From Bacillus atrophaeus (lineage in GTDB: Bacteria > Bacillota > Bacilli > Bacillales > Bacillaceae): a DNA stretch of 64,000 nt. A program made the translations under genes and the position numbers. Positions 25,992 through 36,660 of the stretch are shown in pieces. The notes beneath the pieces were generated by a model, which was given only the letters and a program-made list of their open reading frames with translations, made no database searches and was not told where the DNA came from. The stretch lies in NCBI RefSeq assembly GCF_001584335.1, contig NZ_LSBB01000018.1, positions 248,001 to 312,000 of the forward strand, written 5' to 3'. Numbering within the stretch: position 1 is the stretch's first letter; each line of letters starts with the position of its first letter.

Positions 25992-27662
25992 CTATGATCC
26001 TCTTTTTTCAGCCGGCTGCTGTTCGTACGAGAGGAAGGACGTCAAATTTTCCATTTTGATCTTGATTTCTTCATCTGTTGCCGAATGAAACAAAATATCA
26101 TGCAGATGCTCTTCGAAATTGGCAACTTGAATTTTAGTTAAAATATCATCAAGTTCACCGACTACCTTTTCAAACAAATGAATTTTTTCATAAAGCAGCT
26201 TTAAAATATGCTCTTCAACCGTATGCTTTGTCGCCATATTGTAAATATGCACGTCACGCTCCTGCCCAAGCCGGTGTATTCTGCCGATTCTCTGCTCAAG
26301 CCGCATCGGATTCCAAGGCAGGTCATAGTTAATGATATTGTTGCAAAATTGCAGGTTGATCCCTTCACCGCCGGCTTCTGTAGCAATCAGCACTTGAACT
26401 TTGCCGCGGAAAAGATCCTTCATCCAATCTTTTTTCCCGCGTTTAAATCCGCCCCGAAACGGCACAGAACTGATTCCGTTTTGCTGGAGAAACCATTGCA
26501 GGTAAATTTGTGTCGCCCGGTATTCCGTAAAAATGATGACCTTATCATCTATTTTTTTAATGAGGTCCACAACCTGAACCGCTTTTGAATTTTGCGTCAC
26601 TTCATTAATGCGGTCCATTAAAACCGAAATTGTATCTTCACTGATGGCGGGCGCTTGTTTTTCTCTTTGATCAAGCATTTTTTTGAGCGTCATGTAGACG
26701 GCTTCCCTGCTTGAACAGCACTCCCGCTGCAGGGTCATTATAGAGAACATGCTGGCGGCCTGCTGCCTGTCTTCCTTCAGCCGTGTGATCTCATCATATA
26801 GCGCCTGCTCTGTCGGAGAGAACGTAATCGGCACCGTTTCCACATAACGCTTTGTCCAGGTCAGTCCGGTGTCTTGCCGTCTGTTGCGGATCATGACTTT
26901 ATTGACCAGGCTCTTTAAATGGTCATGAGCATCGATGCCTGAATTCTTTTTCGAAAAAACGTCATGAAAATGGCTTTCGTTACCTAAATGGCCCGGTTTT
27001 AATAAAGACACCAAATTGAAAATTTCTTCAATGCGGTTCTGGATGGGTGTCGCCGTCAAAAGCAGACAATATTTTTTAACGAGATTCCGAACGAATTCAT
27101 AGTTTTTCGTTTTGCTGTTTTTCAGTTTGTGTGCTTCGTCAATAATAACGAGATCATATGGAATAGAAAGCACAATTTCACGATGGGGCGATCGCTTAGC
27201 CGTATCGATGGAGGAAACGACGATGTCGCATTGCTCCCAGACGTAGCTCTTTTTCTGTTCAACTGCAGGGATTAAAAATTTTTCTTGCAGCTCTTTCACC
27301 CACTGTGATACAAGTGAAGCCGGCACCAAAATAAGAATTTTTTTGGCCAGACCGCGAATCATATATTCTTTTAAAATCAGACCCGCTTCCACTGTTTTTC
27401 CCAAGCCGACTTCATCCGCTAAAATGGCTTTGCCGTTCATTTTTTCGACGACCTTTTGCGCCACTTCCAGCTGGTGGGGAAGCGGAGTAAAAGAAGGTAG
27501 GTATAAAGGGGCCCGCAAGCCTTCGAACTCAGGAATTGCAAGTTTTTCCTGGATTTCTGCTGACAGTTTGTAAAGCTCCCAGTTTGACCAAGGCCCGTCT
27601 GCTTTGAGACGTTCTGAGAATTCTTCAGGCCATCGTGCATCATAATGTATTTCTGCATCCAT
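25992..27662 (-). CDS. yqhH: YqhH, SNF2/Rad54-type helicase
   Basis: 556 residues. The helicase motifs are in order: motif I ADEVGLGKTVEAG (about 78-90), Ia LILVPASLVSQW, II VIIDEAHKLKN (DEAH, about 173), III LLLTATPIQNRI, IV KVIIFTEYRATQIYLQWF, V ATEAGGEGINLQFC and VI PMRLEQRIGRIHRLGQ. ATP-dependent DNA translocase of the RapA/HepA kind without the extra RapA domains. Specific role unknown. Confidence 0.92.
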   Translation of the reverse strand: MDAEIHYDARWPEEFSERLKADGPWSNWELYKLSAEIQEKLAIPEFEGLRAPLYLPSFTPLPHQLEVAQKVVEKMNGKAILADEVGLGKTVEAGLILKEYMIRGLAKKILILVPASLVSQWVKELQEKFLIPAVEQKKSYVWEQCDIVVSSIDTAKRSPHREIVLSIPYDLVIIDEAHKLKNSKTKNYEFVRNLVKKYCLLLTATPIQNRIEEIFNLVSLLKPGHLGNESHFHDVFSKKNSGIDAHDHLKSLVNKVMIRNRRQDTGLTWTKRYVETVPITFSPTEQALYDEITRLKEDRQQAASMFSIMTLQRECCSSREAVYMTLKKMLDQREKQAPAISEDTISVLMDRINEVTQNSKAVQVVDLIKKIDDKVIIFTEYRATQIYLQWFLQQNGISSVPFRGGFKRGKKDWMKDLFRGKVQVLIATEAGGEGINLQFCNNIINYDLPWNPMRLEQRIGRIHRLGQERDVHIYNMATKHTVEEHILKLLYEKIHLFEKVVGELDDILTKIQVANFEEHLHDILFHSATDEEIKIKMENLTSFLSYEQQPAEKRGS

Positions 27663-27827
27663 CTGTATGTCAACCGCCTTTCTGCTGGCTCATGATTCTC
27701 TTTTATAAAAATACATATCAATGTTACCCATTATTTTTTATTGCCCAATATGTATGGTGAGTGTTAGGATATGGGTAAGAGTTTTACCTTAAGATATTGT
27801 TTTAGTATGTCCATAAAAATTGGTAAA

Positions 27828-28070
27828 TATGAGCGAATGACAGCAAGGGGAGAGACCTGACCGTAAACTTGGGATTCAGGCGCCGAAGGAGCAAACTGCG
27901 GAGTGAATCTCTCAGGCAAAAGAACTCTTGCTCGACGCAACTCTGGAGAGTGTTTGTGTACACATGCAAACCACCAAAGGGGACGTCTTTGCCTAAATCG
28001 CAAAGTAAACTTTCAGGTGCCAGGACAGAGAACCTTCATTTTCGAATGAGGTGTTTCTCTGTCCTTTTTT
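27828..28070 (+). ncRNA. Tandem glycine riboswitch with terminator, controlling gcv operon
   Basis: Two glycine aptamers in tandem. The first runs from about 27835 (ggggagagacc, gcgccgaaggagcaa, atctctcaggcaaaag). The second spans about 27938-28022 (ctctggagag, caccaaaggggac, aaactttcaggtgcc). An expression platform follows: ggacagaga / tctctgtcc stem at 28023-28064, then TTTTTT. Glycine binding relieves termination in this class. It leads 53 bases later into gcvT. Confidence 0.95.
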
Positions 28071-28122
28071 ATATGGTTTTTAGCCGCACCCATTTTGGTC
28101 AAATGAGAAGAGGGGGAAGTGT

Positions 28123-29217
28123 ATGTTGAAAAGAACACCTTTATATGATGTGTATAAAGAATACGGCGGGAAGACGATTGATTTCGGGGGATGGGAGCTG
28201 CCTGTTCAATTTTCTTCTATCAAAAAAGAGCATGAGGCTGTCCGGACAAAAGCGGGACTGTTTGATGTATCCCACATGGGAGAAGTGAAATTGACCGGAA
28301 AAGACAGTCTGTCCTTTTTGCAAAAGCTGATGACAAATGACGTGTCAAAGCTTGAGCCGGGCTGCGCGCAATATACGGCAATGTGCTATCCCGATGGCGG
28401 GACGGTTGATGATCTGCTCATTTATCAAAAAGCAGACAGCCATTACCTCCTTGTCATCAATGCTTCTAATATAGAAAAAGATATCAATTGGCTGAAGGAA
28501 CACGCAGAAGGTGATGTACATATCGAAAACCTTTCAGATCAGCTGTCTCTTTTGGCTGTGCAAGGGCCTGAAGCAGAAACTGTTATGAAAAAGCTGACTG
28601 CATGTGATGTATCAGCTCTTAAGCCTTTTACATTTCTAAACGACGCTGAAATCGGCGGGTGCAAAGCGCTTATTTCGAGAACCGGATATACCGGAGAAGA
28701 CGGCTTTGAGTTGTATTGCCGGAATGAAGATGCGGTGAGCTTGTGGAAACAAATCATAGAGGCGGGAGAGGGTCAAGGACTGATTCCGTGCGGACTTGGG
28801 GCGCGCGATACACTCAGGTTTGAGGCGAAGCTGCCATTGTACGGGCAGGAGCTTACTAAGGATATTACACCGATCGAAGCGGGAATCGGTTTTGCTGTAA
28901 AACATAAAAAGGATTCTGATTTTTACGGTAAATCAGTATTGAGCGAACAAAAAGAAAATGGAGCGGATCGAAAGCTTGTCGGTTTGGAGATGATCGAAAA
29001 GGGCATCCCGAGACACGGTTACGCTGTCATGCAAAACGGAACACCAGTTGGAACAGTTACAACCGGCACACAGTCGCCGACACTGAAAAAAAATGTCGGC
29101 CTTGCGCTGATGAAACGGGAAGCCAGTGAGATTGGGAGTATTGTGGAAGTGGAGATTCGGAATAAACTCGTAAAAGCACAAGTGGTCAAAACCCCATTTT
29201 ATAAACGAAAAAAATAA
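28123..29217 (+). CDS. gcvT: Glycine cleavage system aminomethyltransferase (T-protein)
   Basis: 364 residues. The GcvT fold begins with [20 protein letters not shown], then [32 protein letters not shown] and [14 protein letters not shown] are diagnostic folate-binding blocks. It transfers the methylene group from aminomethyl-lipoyl GcvH to THF, releasing ammonia. First gene of gcvT-gcvPA-gcvPB, driven from the riboswitch leader. Confidence 0.96.
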   Translation: MLKRTPLYDVYKEYGGKTIDFGGWELPVQFSSIKKEHEAVRTKAGLFDVSHMGEVKLTGKDSLSFLQKLMTNDVSKLEPGCAQYTAMCYPDGGTVDDLLIYQKADSHYLLVINASNIEKDINWLKEHAEGDVHIENLSDQLSLLAVQGPEAETVMKKLTACDVSALKPFTFLNDAEIGGCKALISRTGYTGEDGFELYCRNEDAVSLWKQIIEAGEGQGLIPCGLGARDTLRFEAKLPLYGQELTKDITPIEAGIGFAVKHKKDSDFYGKSVLSEQKENGADRKLVGLEMIEKGIPRHGYAVMQNGTPVGTVTTGTQSPTLKKNVGLALMKREASEIGSIVEVEIRNKLVKAQVVKTPFYKRKK

Positions 29218-29239
29218 GCACTCGGAAAGGAGCAATGAT

Positions 29240-30586
29240 ATGAAGCATCGTTATTTGCCCGCGACAGAACAGGATAAAAAAGAAATGCTGGCCGCCATTG
29301 GCGTGAGCAGTACAGATGAGCTGTTTGCTGACATTCCGGACAGCGTGAGATATAAACAGGACTATCAGATTAAACAAGCTAAATCGGAAACAGAGCTAAC
29401 GAAAGAGCTCACGAAGCTCGCCGCTAAAAACCGTGATGCCGGAACCTATGCATCTTTTTTGGGAGCAGGCGTTTATGATCATTATCAGCCTGTGATTGTG
29501 GATCATGTTATTTCAAGATCTGAATTCTATACGGCGTATACCCCTTATCAGCCGGAGATTTCTCAAGGGGAGCTTCAAGCGATCTTTGAATTCCAGACGA
29601 TGATTTGCGAATTGACTGGCATGGATATAGCCAATTCCTCCATGTATGACGGCGGGACCGCTTTAGCTGAAGCAGCCATGCTCGCTTCCGGGCATACGAA
29701 AAAGAAAAAAATCGTCGTTTCCGCCTCGGTTCATCCGGAGTCGAGGGAAGTGCTGAAAACATACGCGAAAGGCCAGTATATTGAAGTGGTGGAAGTCCCT
29801 GCGGTAAATGGCGTGACAGATCTTGACGCCTTAAATGAAGCCGTTTGTGATGAAACGGCTGCCGTTGTCGTCCAGTATCCGAATTTTTTCGGAAGAATAG
29901 AGCCTTTAAAAGAGATAGAACCGATTGCCCATAAAGGCAACAGCATGTTTATTGTGTCATCCAATCCGCTTGCTCTCGGACTTCTGACTCCTCCAGGCGC
30001 GTTTTTTGCTGATATTGTGGTCGGGGATGCGCAGCCGTTTGGCATACCGGCGGCTTATGGAGGACCGCACTGCGGTTTCTTTGCGGTCACTAAAAAATTA
30101 ATGAGAAAGATGCCGGGCCGTCTTGTCGGCCAAACGGAGGATGAAAACGGAAAAAGAGGATTCGTCCTCACCCTTCAAGCGAGGGAACAGCACATCCGCC
30201 GAGATAAAGCGACATCAAATATTTGTTCGAATCAAGCATTAAACGCGCTTGCAGCTTCTGTGGCGATGACCGCATTGGGAAAAGCCGGCGTAAAAGAAAT
30301 CGCCCGCCAGAACATCCAAAAAGCGAATTATGCAAAGCAGCAGGCCAAACGAGCCGGCCTTTCCGTCGTGTTTGACGGGCCGATATTCAACGAATTTGTC
30401 GTCAAGCTTGAAGACTCCGTTAAAGCTGTGAATAAACGCCTGCTTGATAAGGGGATCATCGGCGGCTATGATTTAGGCCTTTCATATCCGGAGCTTACAC
30501 ATCATATGCTGATCGCCGTGACTGAGCTGAGAACGAAAGAAGAAATTGATGCACTTATTGCGGAATTGGGGGATCGCCATGAATAA
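29240..30586 (+). CDS. gcvPA: Glycine dehydrogenase (decarboxylating) subunit 1
   Basis: 448 residues, the N-terminal half of P-protein in the split form found in Firmicutes. [20 protein letters not shown] at the start and [55 protein letters not shown] are family blocks. It pairs with GcvPB as an alpha2beta2 PLP enzyme. 22 bases after gcvT; overlaps gcvPB by 8. Confidence 0.96.
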   Translation: MKHRYLPATEQDKKEMLAAIGVSSTDELFADIPDSVRYKQDYQIKQAKSETELTKELTKLAAKNRDAGTYASFLGAGVYDHYQPVIVDHVISRSEFYTAYTPYQPEISQGELQAIFEFQTMICELTGMDIANSSMYDGGTALAEAAMLASGHTKKKKIVVSASVHPESREVLKTYAKGQYIEVVEVPAVNGVTDLDALNEAVCDETAAVVVQYPNFFGRIEPLKEIEPIAHKGNSMFIVSSNPLALGLLTPPGAFFADIVVGDAQPFGIPAAYGGPHCGFFAVTKKLMRKMPGRLVGQTEDENGKRGFVLTLQAREQHIRRDKATSNICSNQALNALAASVAMTALGKAGVKEIARQNIQKANYAKQQAKRAGLSVVFDGPIFNEFVVKLEDSVKAVNKRLLDKGIIGGYDLGLSYPELTHHMLIAVTELRTKEEIDALIAELGDRHE

Positions 30587-32054
30587 CAAAGACCAGGCGC
30601 TTATTTTTGAGCTTTCAAGAGATGGCCGGATCGGCTACAGTCTTCCGGAACTCGATGTGCCGGAACAAGATATGGATACTCTGCTGTCAGACGGCTATAT
30701 CAGGAAAGAGGAACCCAACCTTCCCGAAGTTTCCGAGCTCGATATCATGCGCCATTATACAGCGCTTTCCAGACGTAATCACGGAGTGGACTCCGGTTTT
30801 TATCCGCTCGGTTCCTGTACGATGAAGTATAATCCGAAAATAAATGAAAAAATCGCCCGCATTCCCGGTTTCGCTGCGATTCATCCTCTTCAGGATGAAG
30901 ACACCGTGCAGGGTGCACTTGAGCTTTTATATGATTTAAGTGAGCATCTGGAAGAAATTACAGGAATGGACGCCGTCACTCTTCAGCCTGCTGCAGGGGC
31001 TCACGGAGAATGGACCGGATTGATGATGATCCGTGCGTATCATGAAGCGCGCGGGGATAAGCAGCGGACAAAGGTTATTATTCCTGATTCCGCCCACGGA
31101 ACAAATCCTGCTTCCGCGACAGTGGCGGGGTTTGAAACCATAACTGTAAAATCTAATGAAAACGGGCTGGTAGACTTAGAAGATCTGAAAAGAGCGGTGA
31201 ATGAAGAAACGGCTGCACTGATGCTGACCAATCCCAACACTCTCGGCTTGTTTGAGGAGCAAATCGTAGAAATGGCGGAAATTGTCCATCAAGCCGGAGG
31301 AAAGCTTTATTATGACGGTGCGAATTTAAATGCCGTTTTAAGCAAGGCCAGACCTGGAGACATGGGATTTGATGTTGTCCATCTCAATTTGCACAAAACC
31401 TTTACAGGCCCGCATGGCGGAGGAGGTCCCGGATCAGGGCCGGTCGGTGTCAAAAAAGAGCTGATTCCTTATTTGCCAAAGCCGGTTTTGATTAAAAAAG
31501 ACGGGCGCTTCACCTTCGATGCTGACCGTCCGTTTAGCATCGGAAGGGTTAAGCCTTACTATGGAAATTTCGGCATCAATGTCAGAGCGTATACATATAT
31601 CCGCTCCATGGGTCCTGACGGTTTAGAGGCCGTGACGGAAAACGCTGTGCTAAATGCAAATTATATGATGAGAAAGCTCGCGCCTTATTACGACCTGCCG
31701 TTTGACCGCCATTGTAAACATGAATTTGTGTTGTCGGGCAAACGCCAGAAAAAGCTGGGCGTCCGGACGCTTGACATTGCCAAACGTTTGCTGGATTTCG
31801 GCTATCATCCGCCGACAATTTATTTTCCGTTAAATGTCGAGGAATGCATCATGATCGAACCGACCGAGACGGAGTCCAAAGAAACGCTTGACGCTTTTAT
31901 CGAGGCGATGATCCAAATTGCCCAAGAAGCGGAAGAACACCCGGAAGTTGTTCAAGAGGCGCCGCACACAACGGTTGTGAAAAGAATGGACGAAACGAAG
32001 GCTGCCAGAAAGCCGGTTCTTCGGTACGAACATAAAACAGGTATAGGCGTTTAA
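30579..32054 (+). CDS. gcvPB: Glycine dehydrogenase (decarboxylating) subunit 2
   Basis: 491 residues from ATG 30579, preceded by GGGGGATC inside gcvPA. This is the PLP-bearing half: the Schiff-base Lys is in [19 protein letters not shown] (about residue 275), with [15 protein letters not shown] and [12 protein letters not shown] before it. It decarboxylates glycine onto lipoyl-GcvH. Last gene of the operon; a terminator follows. Confidence 0.96.
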   Translation: MNNKDQALIFELSRDGRIGYSLPELDVPEQDMDTLLSDGYIRKEEPNLPEVSELDIMRHYTALSRRNHGVDSGFYPLGSCTMKYNPKINEKIARIPGFAAIHPLQDEDTVQGALELLYDLSEHLEEITGMDAVTLQPAAGAHGEWTGLMMIRAYHEARGDKQRTKVIIPDSAHGTNPASATVAGFETITVKSNENGLVDLEDLKRAVNEETAALMLTNPNTLGLFEEQIVEMAEIVHQAGGKLYYDGANLNAVLSKARPGDMGFDVVHLNLHKTFTGPHGGGGPGSGPVGVKKELIPYLPKPVLIKKDGRFTFDADRPFSIGRVKPYYGNFGINVRAYTYIRSMGPDGLEAVTENAVLNANYMMRKLAPYYDLPFDRHCKHEFVLSGKRQKKLGVRTLDIAKRLLDFGYHPPTIYFPLNVEECIMIEPTETESKETLDAFIEAMIQIAQEAEEHPEVVQEAPHTTVVKRMDETKAARKPVLRYEHKTGIGV

Positions 32055-32069
32055 AAACTTGCTGCCCAA

Positions 32070-32106
32070 CAAAAAAAGCTGTCCGTTTAGCGGACAGCTT
32101 TTTCTT
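32070..32106. terminator. Bidirectional terminator between gcvPB and yqhL
   Basis: aaaaaaagctgtccg / cggacagcttttt around a short TTTAG loop. T runs on both strands, serving both converging genes. Confidence 0.92.
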
Positions 32107-32108
32107 AA

Positions 32109-32489
32109 TTAGTTCTTTGATTTAATTTTTCCGCCCCATTTTTTAAAGCCGCCTTTTAAATTGTAAATTTCCTTGCAGCCGTTTTTGCGGAGTGTTTGAG
32201 CAGCACGCCCGCTGCGGATATTGTTTTGGCAGTAAAGATAGACGGGCTTGTCCGGACGGATTTCGCTTTTTCTTTGCTTCAGCTGGGAAAGTGGAATATT
32301 TCTGGCGCCTAAAATATGGCCGCCTTCAAATTCATTCGGCTCACGCACATCAATCAGCTGCGCTTTTCGATAACCGGCGCGGAACTCTTCCTCGGTAAGT
32401 GTTTTCATAATACGCTGCTGATAAATATAAGAAATCACCATATAGACGATAAACGCAGCAAAAATAATCAGAACAATCATGTTAGACAA
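32109..32489 (-). CDS. yqhL: YqhL, membrane-anchored rhodanese
   Basis: 126 residues, TTG start after AAAGGAG. One N-terminal membrane helix (about 3-21) and a single rhodanese domain (about 35-125). The active-site loop YLYCQNNIRSGRAAQ has Cys and the Arg at +5. DVREPNEFEGGHILGARNIP is the CH2A block. A persulfide carrier at the inner membrane face is likely; physiological partner unknown. Confidence 0.88.
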   Translation of the reverse strand: MSNMIVLIIFAAFIVYMVISYIYQQRIMKTLTEEEFRAGYRKAQLIDVREPNEFEGGHILGARNIPLSQLKQRKSEIRPDKPVYLYCQNNIRSGRAAQTLRKNGCKEIYNLKGGFKKWGGKIKSKN

Positions 32490-32679
32490 TGCGATTCTAC
32501 TCCTTTAGCTTATAAAATCAAAACCATCTTATGTAAAGAGGGCGTAACAGAACGTTTTCGACAAATACTATTATAGTAAAGCGCGGGGGGATTGTCATCC
32601 TTAATGAAACGAAATATTTTTCATTTTCACAGCGGTTTGATAAACTGATTCTATCAAAACGGTAAAGAAGGGTTTAGAG

Positions 32680-33516
32680 ATGGAAAAAGAAACTTGGCGT
32701 TTTATTGATTCAGGGAATGCAAGTCCGGCCTTTAATATGGCGCTTGATGAAGCGCTTTTATATTGGCACAGCGAAAAAAAAATTCCTCCGGTGATTCGTT
32801 TTTACGGCTGGAATCCGGCGACGCTTTCTGTCGGTTATTTTCAAAATATTAAAAAGGAAATTAATTTTGAAGCGGTACATAAATATAACCTTGGGTTTGT
32901 CAGACGACCGACCGGCGGCAGAGGGGTGCTGCATGATAAGGAATTGACATACAGCGTCATTGTGTCAGAAGATCACCCTGAAATGCCGGCAACAGTAACT
33001 GAGGCCTATCGGGTGATTTCAGAAGGAATTCTGCAAGGTTTCAGAAATCTCGGGCTTGATGCGTACTTTGCCATTCCGAGAACGGAAAAAGAAAAAGAAA
33101 GCTTAAAAAATCCGCGCTCATCCGTCTGCTTTGACGCGCCGTCTTGGTATGAGCTTGTCGTCGAGGGACGTAAGGTGGCCGGCAGCGCGCAAACAAGGCA
33201 AAAAGGAGTCATCCTTCAGCACGGCTCCATTTTGCTTGATCTGGATGAAGATAAGCTGTTTGATCTGTTTTTATATCCGAATGACAGGGTCAGAGAGCGG
33301 ATGCAGCGTAATTTTAAAAATAAAGCAGTGGCGATTAATGAATTAGCGTCAAATCCGGTGACAATGGATGACGCACGTAAAGCCTTTAAGGCTGGTTTTG
33401 AAACGGGCCTTGATATTCATCTGGAGCCGTATGAGCTGTCTGAAAAAGAGCTTGAGTTTGTCAACGAACTGGCGGAAACGAAATATGCATCAGATCAGTG
33501 GAACTACAAGCGGTAA
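32680..33516 (+). CDS. lipM: LipM, octanoyl-[acyl carrier protein]:GcvH octanoyltransferase
   Basis: 278 residues of the BPL/LplA/LipB fold. Key blocks are [40 protein letters not shown] and the catalytic Cys in [20 protein letters not shown] (about residue 150), then [19 protein letters not shown]. It moves octanoate from ACP to GcvH as the first step of lipoate assembly. Its place beside the gcv operon fits. Confidence 0.94.
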   Translation: MEKETWRFIDSGNASPAFNMALDEALLYWHSEKKIPPVIRFYGWNPATLSVGYFQNIKKEINFEAVHKYNLGFVRRPTGGRGVLHDKELTYSVIVSEDHPEMPATVTEAYRVISEGILQGFRNLGLDAYFAIPRTEKEKESLKNPRSSVCFDAPSWYELVVEGRKVAGSAQTRQKGVILQHGSILLDLDEDKLFDLFLYPNDRVRERMQRNFKNKAVAINELASNPVTMDDARKAFKAGFETGLDIHLEPYELSEKELEFVNELAETKYASDQWNYKR

Positions 33517-33616
33517 AAAGACTTTTGAATAAGCCCGGGCATCCTTGTTTTTTCAAGTTCATTAGTGTAAACTTGTAATGATGTATTAAGCTAAGGTGCT
33601 TTTTGGGAGGGTTTTG

Positions 33617-34045
33617 ATGACAACACCAAGTATGGAAGATTATATTGAACAGATCTATATGCTGATTGAAGAAAAAGGATATGCAAGAGTTTCTGATATC
33701 GCGGAAGCATTGGCAGTCCACCCCTCCTCTGTAACGAAAATGGTTCAAAAACTAGATAAAGACGAGTATTTAATTTATGAAAAATATCGAGGTCTCGTGT
33801 TAACGCCTAAAGGGAAAAAAATAGGCAAACGGCTAGTATACAGACATGAATTGCTTGAGCAATTTTTAAGAATCATTGGTGTTGATGAAGAGAAAATATA
33901 TAACGATGTTGAAGGCATTGAACATCATTTAAGCTGGAACAGCATTGATCGTATCGGCGACCTTGTTCAATATTTTGAAGAAGATGATGTCCGTAAAAAA
34001 GAACTGAAATCCGTACAAAAGAAAACAGAGAATCATAATCAGTAA
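33617..34045 (+). CDS. mntR: MntR, manganese-dependent DtxR-family repressor
   Basis: 142 residues from ATG 33617 after GGGAGGG; a longer reading adds MLFGRVL with no ribosome site. The winged HTH is at about 10-60 ([20 protein letters not shown]). Metal ligands of B. subtilis MntR are all present: Asp8 and Glu11 (MEDYIEQIY), His77 (RHELLEQF), and Glu99, Glu102, His103 ([11 protein letters not shown]). It represses Mn uptake genes when Mn-bound. Confidence 0.96.
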   Translation: MTTPSMEDYIEQIYMLIEEKGYARVSDIAEALAVHPSSVTKMVQKLDKDEYLIYEKYRGLVLTPKGKKIGKRLVYRHELLEQFLRIIGVDEEKIYNDVEGIEHHLSWNSIDRIGDLVQYFEEDDVRKKELKSVQKKTENHNQ

Positions 34046-34047
34046 AA

Positions 34048-34078
34048 GGGCGGTCCCGCTAAGGGGCTGCTTTTTTTA
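34048..34078 (+). terminator. Intrinsic terminator after mntR
   Basis: gcggtccc / ggggctgc stem (with G-T pairs) followed by seven Ts. Confidence 0.8.
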
Positions 34079-34167
34079 TGTGAGCGTCTCAATCCATTCT
34101 TTGGTCTATTTTTTCAAGCTTCTTCTTAAAATAGTAATAGACCTTGGGATGGAAGGAGAGGGCAGAG

Positions 34168-35043
34168 ATGTACATTGACGGCGTATTTTCAGGCGGGGGA
34201 ATAAAAGGTGTAGCGCTGGCCGGTGCTTATGAAGCGCTTGAGGAAAAAGGCTTTCGATTTGAAAGGCTTGCCGGTACAAGCGCGGGCGCCATTATTGCTG
34301 CTTTCATCGCTTCCGGTTATACAAGTAAGGAAATTAATGCTCTGATTAATGAGGTAGACGGAGAGCAATTATTAGATCAAAGGTATTCATTTTTGCCTTT
34401 AAAAATGCTGCAATGGGTGTCAATCTATTGGCGGCTTGGTTTATATAAAGGAGAGACGTTAGAAAAATGGATTGCGGATCAGCTGAGAGCGAAAGGCGTC
34501 AGAGTGTTCGGGGATCTGAAGAAAGGCTCGCTGCGTTTGATCGCATCTGATCTGACAAACGGAACAATGATTGTGCTTCCAGATGATCTTGGCCGCTACG
34601 GCCTAAATCCGGAGCTGTTTCCGGTCGCAAGGGCAGTGCGAATGAGCTGCAGCATCCCATATTTTTTTGAACCGATTAAATTAAAATGCGACGGCGGCAC
34701 AAGCACTGTCGTTGACGGAGGCGTTTTAAGCAATTTTCCCATCTGGCTGTTTTCCAAAGAGCGAAAGCGTCCTGTCATTGGAGTCACGCTCGCGCCCCAT
34801 GAAAAGGAACGGCCGAAAAAATCAATCCGGAACGCTTTTGAGCTGTTCGGCGCTTTGTTTGAAACAATGAAAGACGCACATGATGCAAGGCATATTGCCA
34901 CCCGGTATGAACAAAATATCATTTTTCTCCCGGTTGATCATGTAATGGCGACGGATTTCCATTTGACCCCACAAAAAAAACTAGCCCTGATTGAGCTAGG
35001 AAAAAGCCGGACAGAGCTGTTTTTAAAGCAGTGGACCTATTAA
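34168..35043 (+). CDS. yqhO: YqhO, patatin-like phospholipase domain protein
   Basis: 291 residues from ATG 34168 (MYIDGVFSGGGIKGVALAG). The oxyanion loop SGGGIKG, nucleophile Ser in GTSAGA (about residue 41) and the dyad Asp in VVDGGVLSNFPIW are intact, so it should be an active Ser-Asp lipid acyl hydrolase. Cytosolic or membrane-associated; substrate unknown. Its stop overlaps that of yqhP by 4 bases in convergent orientation. Confidence 0.9.
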   Translation: MYIDGVFSGGGIKGVALAGAYEALEEKGFRFERLAGTSAGAIIAAFIASGYTSKEINALINEVDGEQLLDQRYSFLPLKMLQWVSIYWRLGLYKGETLEKWIADQLRAKGVRVFGDLKKGSLRLIASDLTNGTMIVLPDDLGRYGLNPELFPVARAVRMSCSIPYFFEPIKLKCDGGTSTVVDGGVLSNFPIWLFSKERKRPVIGVTLAPHEKERPKKSIRNAFELFGALFETMKDAHDARHIATRYEQNIIFLPVDHVMATDFHLTPQKKLALIELGKSRTELFLKQWTY

Positions 35044-35435
35044 AAAAGGGCTCTGTTTTTCTTTTTATTTTTTTTCCCTTCTATGACGGTGAGCTGAGTC
35101 TGGCTTTTTTTCTTGAGAATCATCGGCTTTGGTTTGCTGTCGCTTGGAACACTTCGTAAATGGCTCACTCGGTTCTTATGGCCTGCGCGATGTTTCGCTT
35201 TTTGGTCCTTAAATCGGCGCCGCGATTGTTTGGCCGCTTTTTTGAAGGAAGCTCCTTCTCGTCCCGCACTTCGATTCATTACATATCGGACAATAAAATA
35301 AATAATGATACCCGCAAGGATGACGGTGATCCCCATTTTTACCATTTCTCCGGGATTGGTTACCAAAGCATAGAGGAAACCAAATGCGCCCAGCGCAATG
35401 ATTACAGCAATAATAGGTTGTACACGATGATTCAT
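35040..35435 (-). CDS. yqhP: YqhP, membrane protein with basic tail, unknown function
   Basis: 131 residues, ATG after GGAGGTGG. Two membrane helices (about 7-25 and 32-50), then a strongly basic tail (KKAAKQSRRRFKDQKAKHRA and KGKKNKKKNR-like), suggesting contact with nucleic acid or lipid headgroups at the cytosolic face. Family SA1362-like. Unknown role. 38 bases downstream of yqhQ. Confidence 0.8.
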   Translation of the reverse strand: MNHRVQPIIAVIIALGAFGFLYALVTNPGEMVKMGITVILAGIIIYFIVRYVMNRSAGREGASFKKAAKQSRRRFKDQKAKHRAGHKNRVSHLRSVPSDSKPKPMILKKKSQTQLTVIEGKKNKKKNRALF

Positions 35436-35473
35436 AACTGTCCACCTCCGAAAATAATAGCAGGGTAACGGAT

Positions 35474-36430
35474 TTAAATGACAACGTGAGAAGGCTGCCG
35501 GTTTTCAGCAGAGATCTCTTCCATTCTAAGAAGCTCGTTGAAGCTTTCTATCGCAACTTCGACCTGGTCATCCTTAGGTTCTTTCGTCGTTAAAAGCTGA
35601 AGCCAAAGGCCGGGATAACCGAGAACCTTCAGTCCGGGAATATGCCGTACTTTGTTCGTCAGCTGCAGTACTTCAAAGGATATGCCCAGTACGACGGGGA
35701 TTAACGCTACTCGGTCTAAAATACGCACCCAAAGCGGATCTGTCGGAACAAGTAAGTATACAAACATGCCGACAATAATTGTGAATAAGATAAAGCTTGA
35801 GCCGCAGCGATAATGGAGCCGGGACTGTCTCTGGACATTTTCAACTGTAATTGGCAAATTCTGTTCATAACAGTTTATGACCTTATGTTCTGCTCCATGA
35901 TATTGAAAAACTCTTTTAATCAGCGGCGTCATGGACAAAAAGTAAATGTAGCTTAGCAGCAGAATGAGTTTAAACAGGCTTTCAACTGCAATCTGCGCTG
36001 TGTCCGATGAAAATACCGGCCTTGTCAGTTCAGCCAAGAATACAGGAACCAATGTAAATACAAATTTGCTAAACAAGAACGATAAGACACCGATTGCCGC
36101 AATGCTGAAAAACATAGACAATCCTGATCCCTTTTTTTCTTCTTTCTCGAGTGTTTCATCATCAGCAGGGTCAAGCTCATAGCGTTCACTTGAAAAATTC
36201 AAATGTTTCGTTCCGTTTGCGCTGGCTTCGATAATAGCCAAGATGCCTCTTAAAAAAGGAATCTTTTTAAACGCAGCGAGCTTTGTATCGGCTTTTCTGG
36301 GAAGCTTAAAAAAATCAATGCTTCCGTCATTTCTTCTGATGGCTGTTACGTAATTTCGTTTTCCGCCAAACATCACGCCTTCTACAACTGCCTGCCCTCC
36401 ATATGCGGGGGGATTCTTTTGTTTTGACAT
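35474..36430 (-). CDS. yqhQ: YqhQ, DUF1385 membrane protein
   Basis: 318 residues. Starts with PPAYGGQAVVEGVMFGGKRN, the DUF1385 signature. About four membrane helices in the second and third quarters, with the conserved YHGAEHKVINCYE and SRLHYRCGSSFILF blocks between them. Function unknown in spite of wide conservation in Firmicutes. Operon with yqhP. Confidence 0.85.
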   Translation of the reverse strand: MSKQKNPPAYGGQAVVEGVMFGGKRNYVTAIRRNDGSIDFFKLPRKADTKLAAFKKIPFLRGILAIIEASANGTKHLNFSSERYELDPADDETLEKEEKKGSGLSMFFSIAAIGVLSFLFSKFVFTLVPVFLAELTRPVFSSDTAQIAVESLFKLILLLSYIYFLSMTPLIKRVFQYHGAEHKVINCYEQNLPITVENVQRQSRLHYRCGSSFILFTIIVGMFVYLLVPTDPLWVRILDRVALIPVVLGISFEVLQLTNKVRHIPGLKVLGYPGLWLQLLTTKEPKDDQVEVAIESFNELLRMEEISAENRQPSHVVI

Positions 36431-36660
36431 ATCATCAACCTGCCTATTTCTTTAGGATTACTAACCATTTCCTTTCACTCTATTGTACAGGAAACAGCTG
36501 TAAACCTCTAGATTGACAAGCTTAAAATTTGTCATAGTGAAAAGCTAATTCTACAGACAGTATACCCAAAATCAGACGATTTACTCTTTCATTTTAAAAT
36601 ATGTAAGCTTTTTTAATTGACATTTTATTTTTGGGGCACACTGTAAGTGGAGGTGCCGTT

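Noticed and set aside
27690..27830. SigA promoter ahead of the glycine riboswitch
   Set aside because: A promoter must be here, but the best TTTACC / TAGTAT pair has only a 14-base spacer, so I did not assign it.
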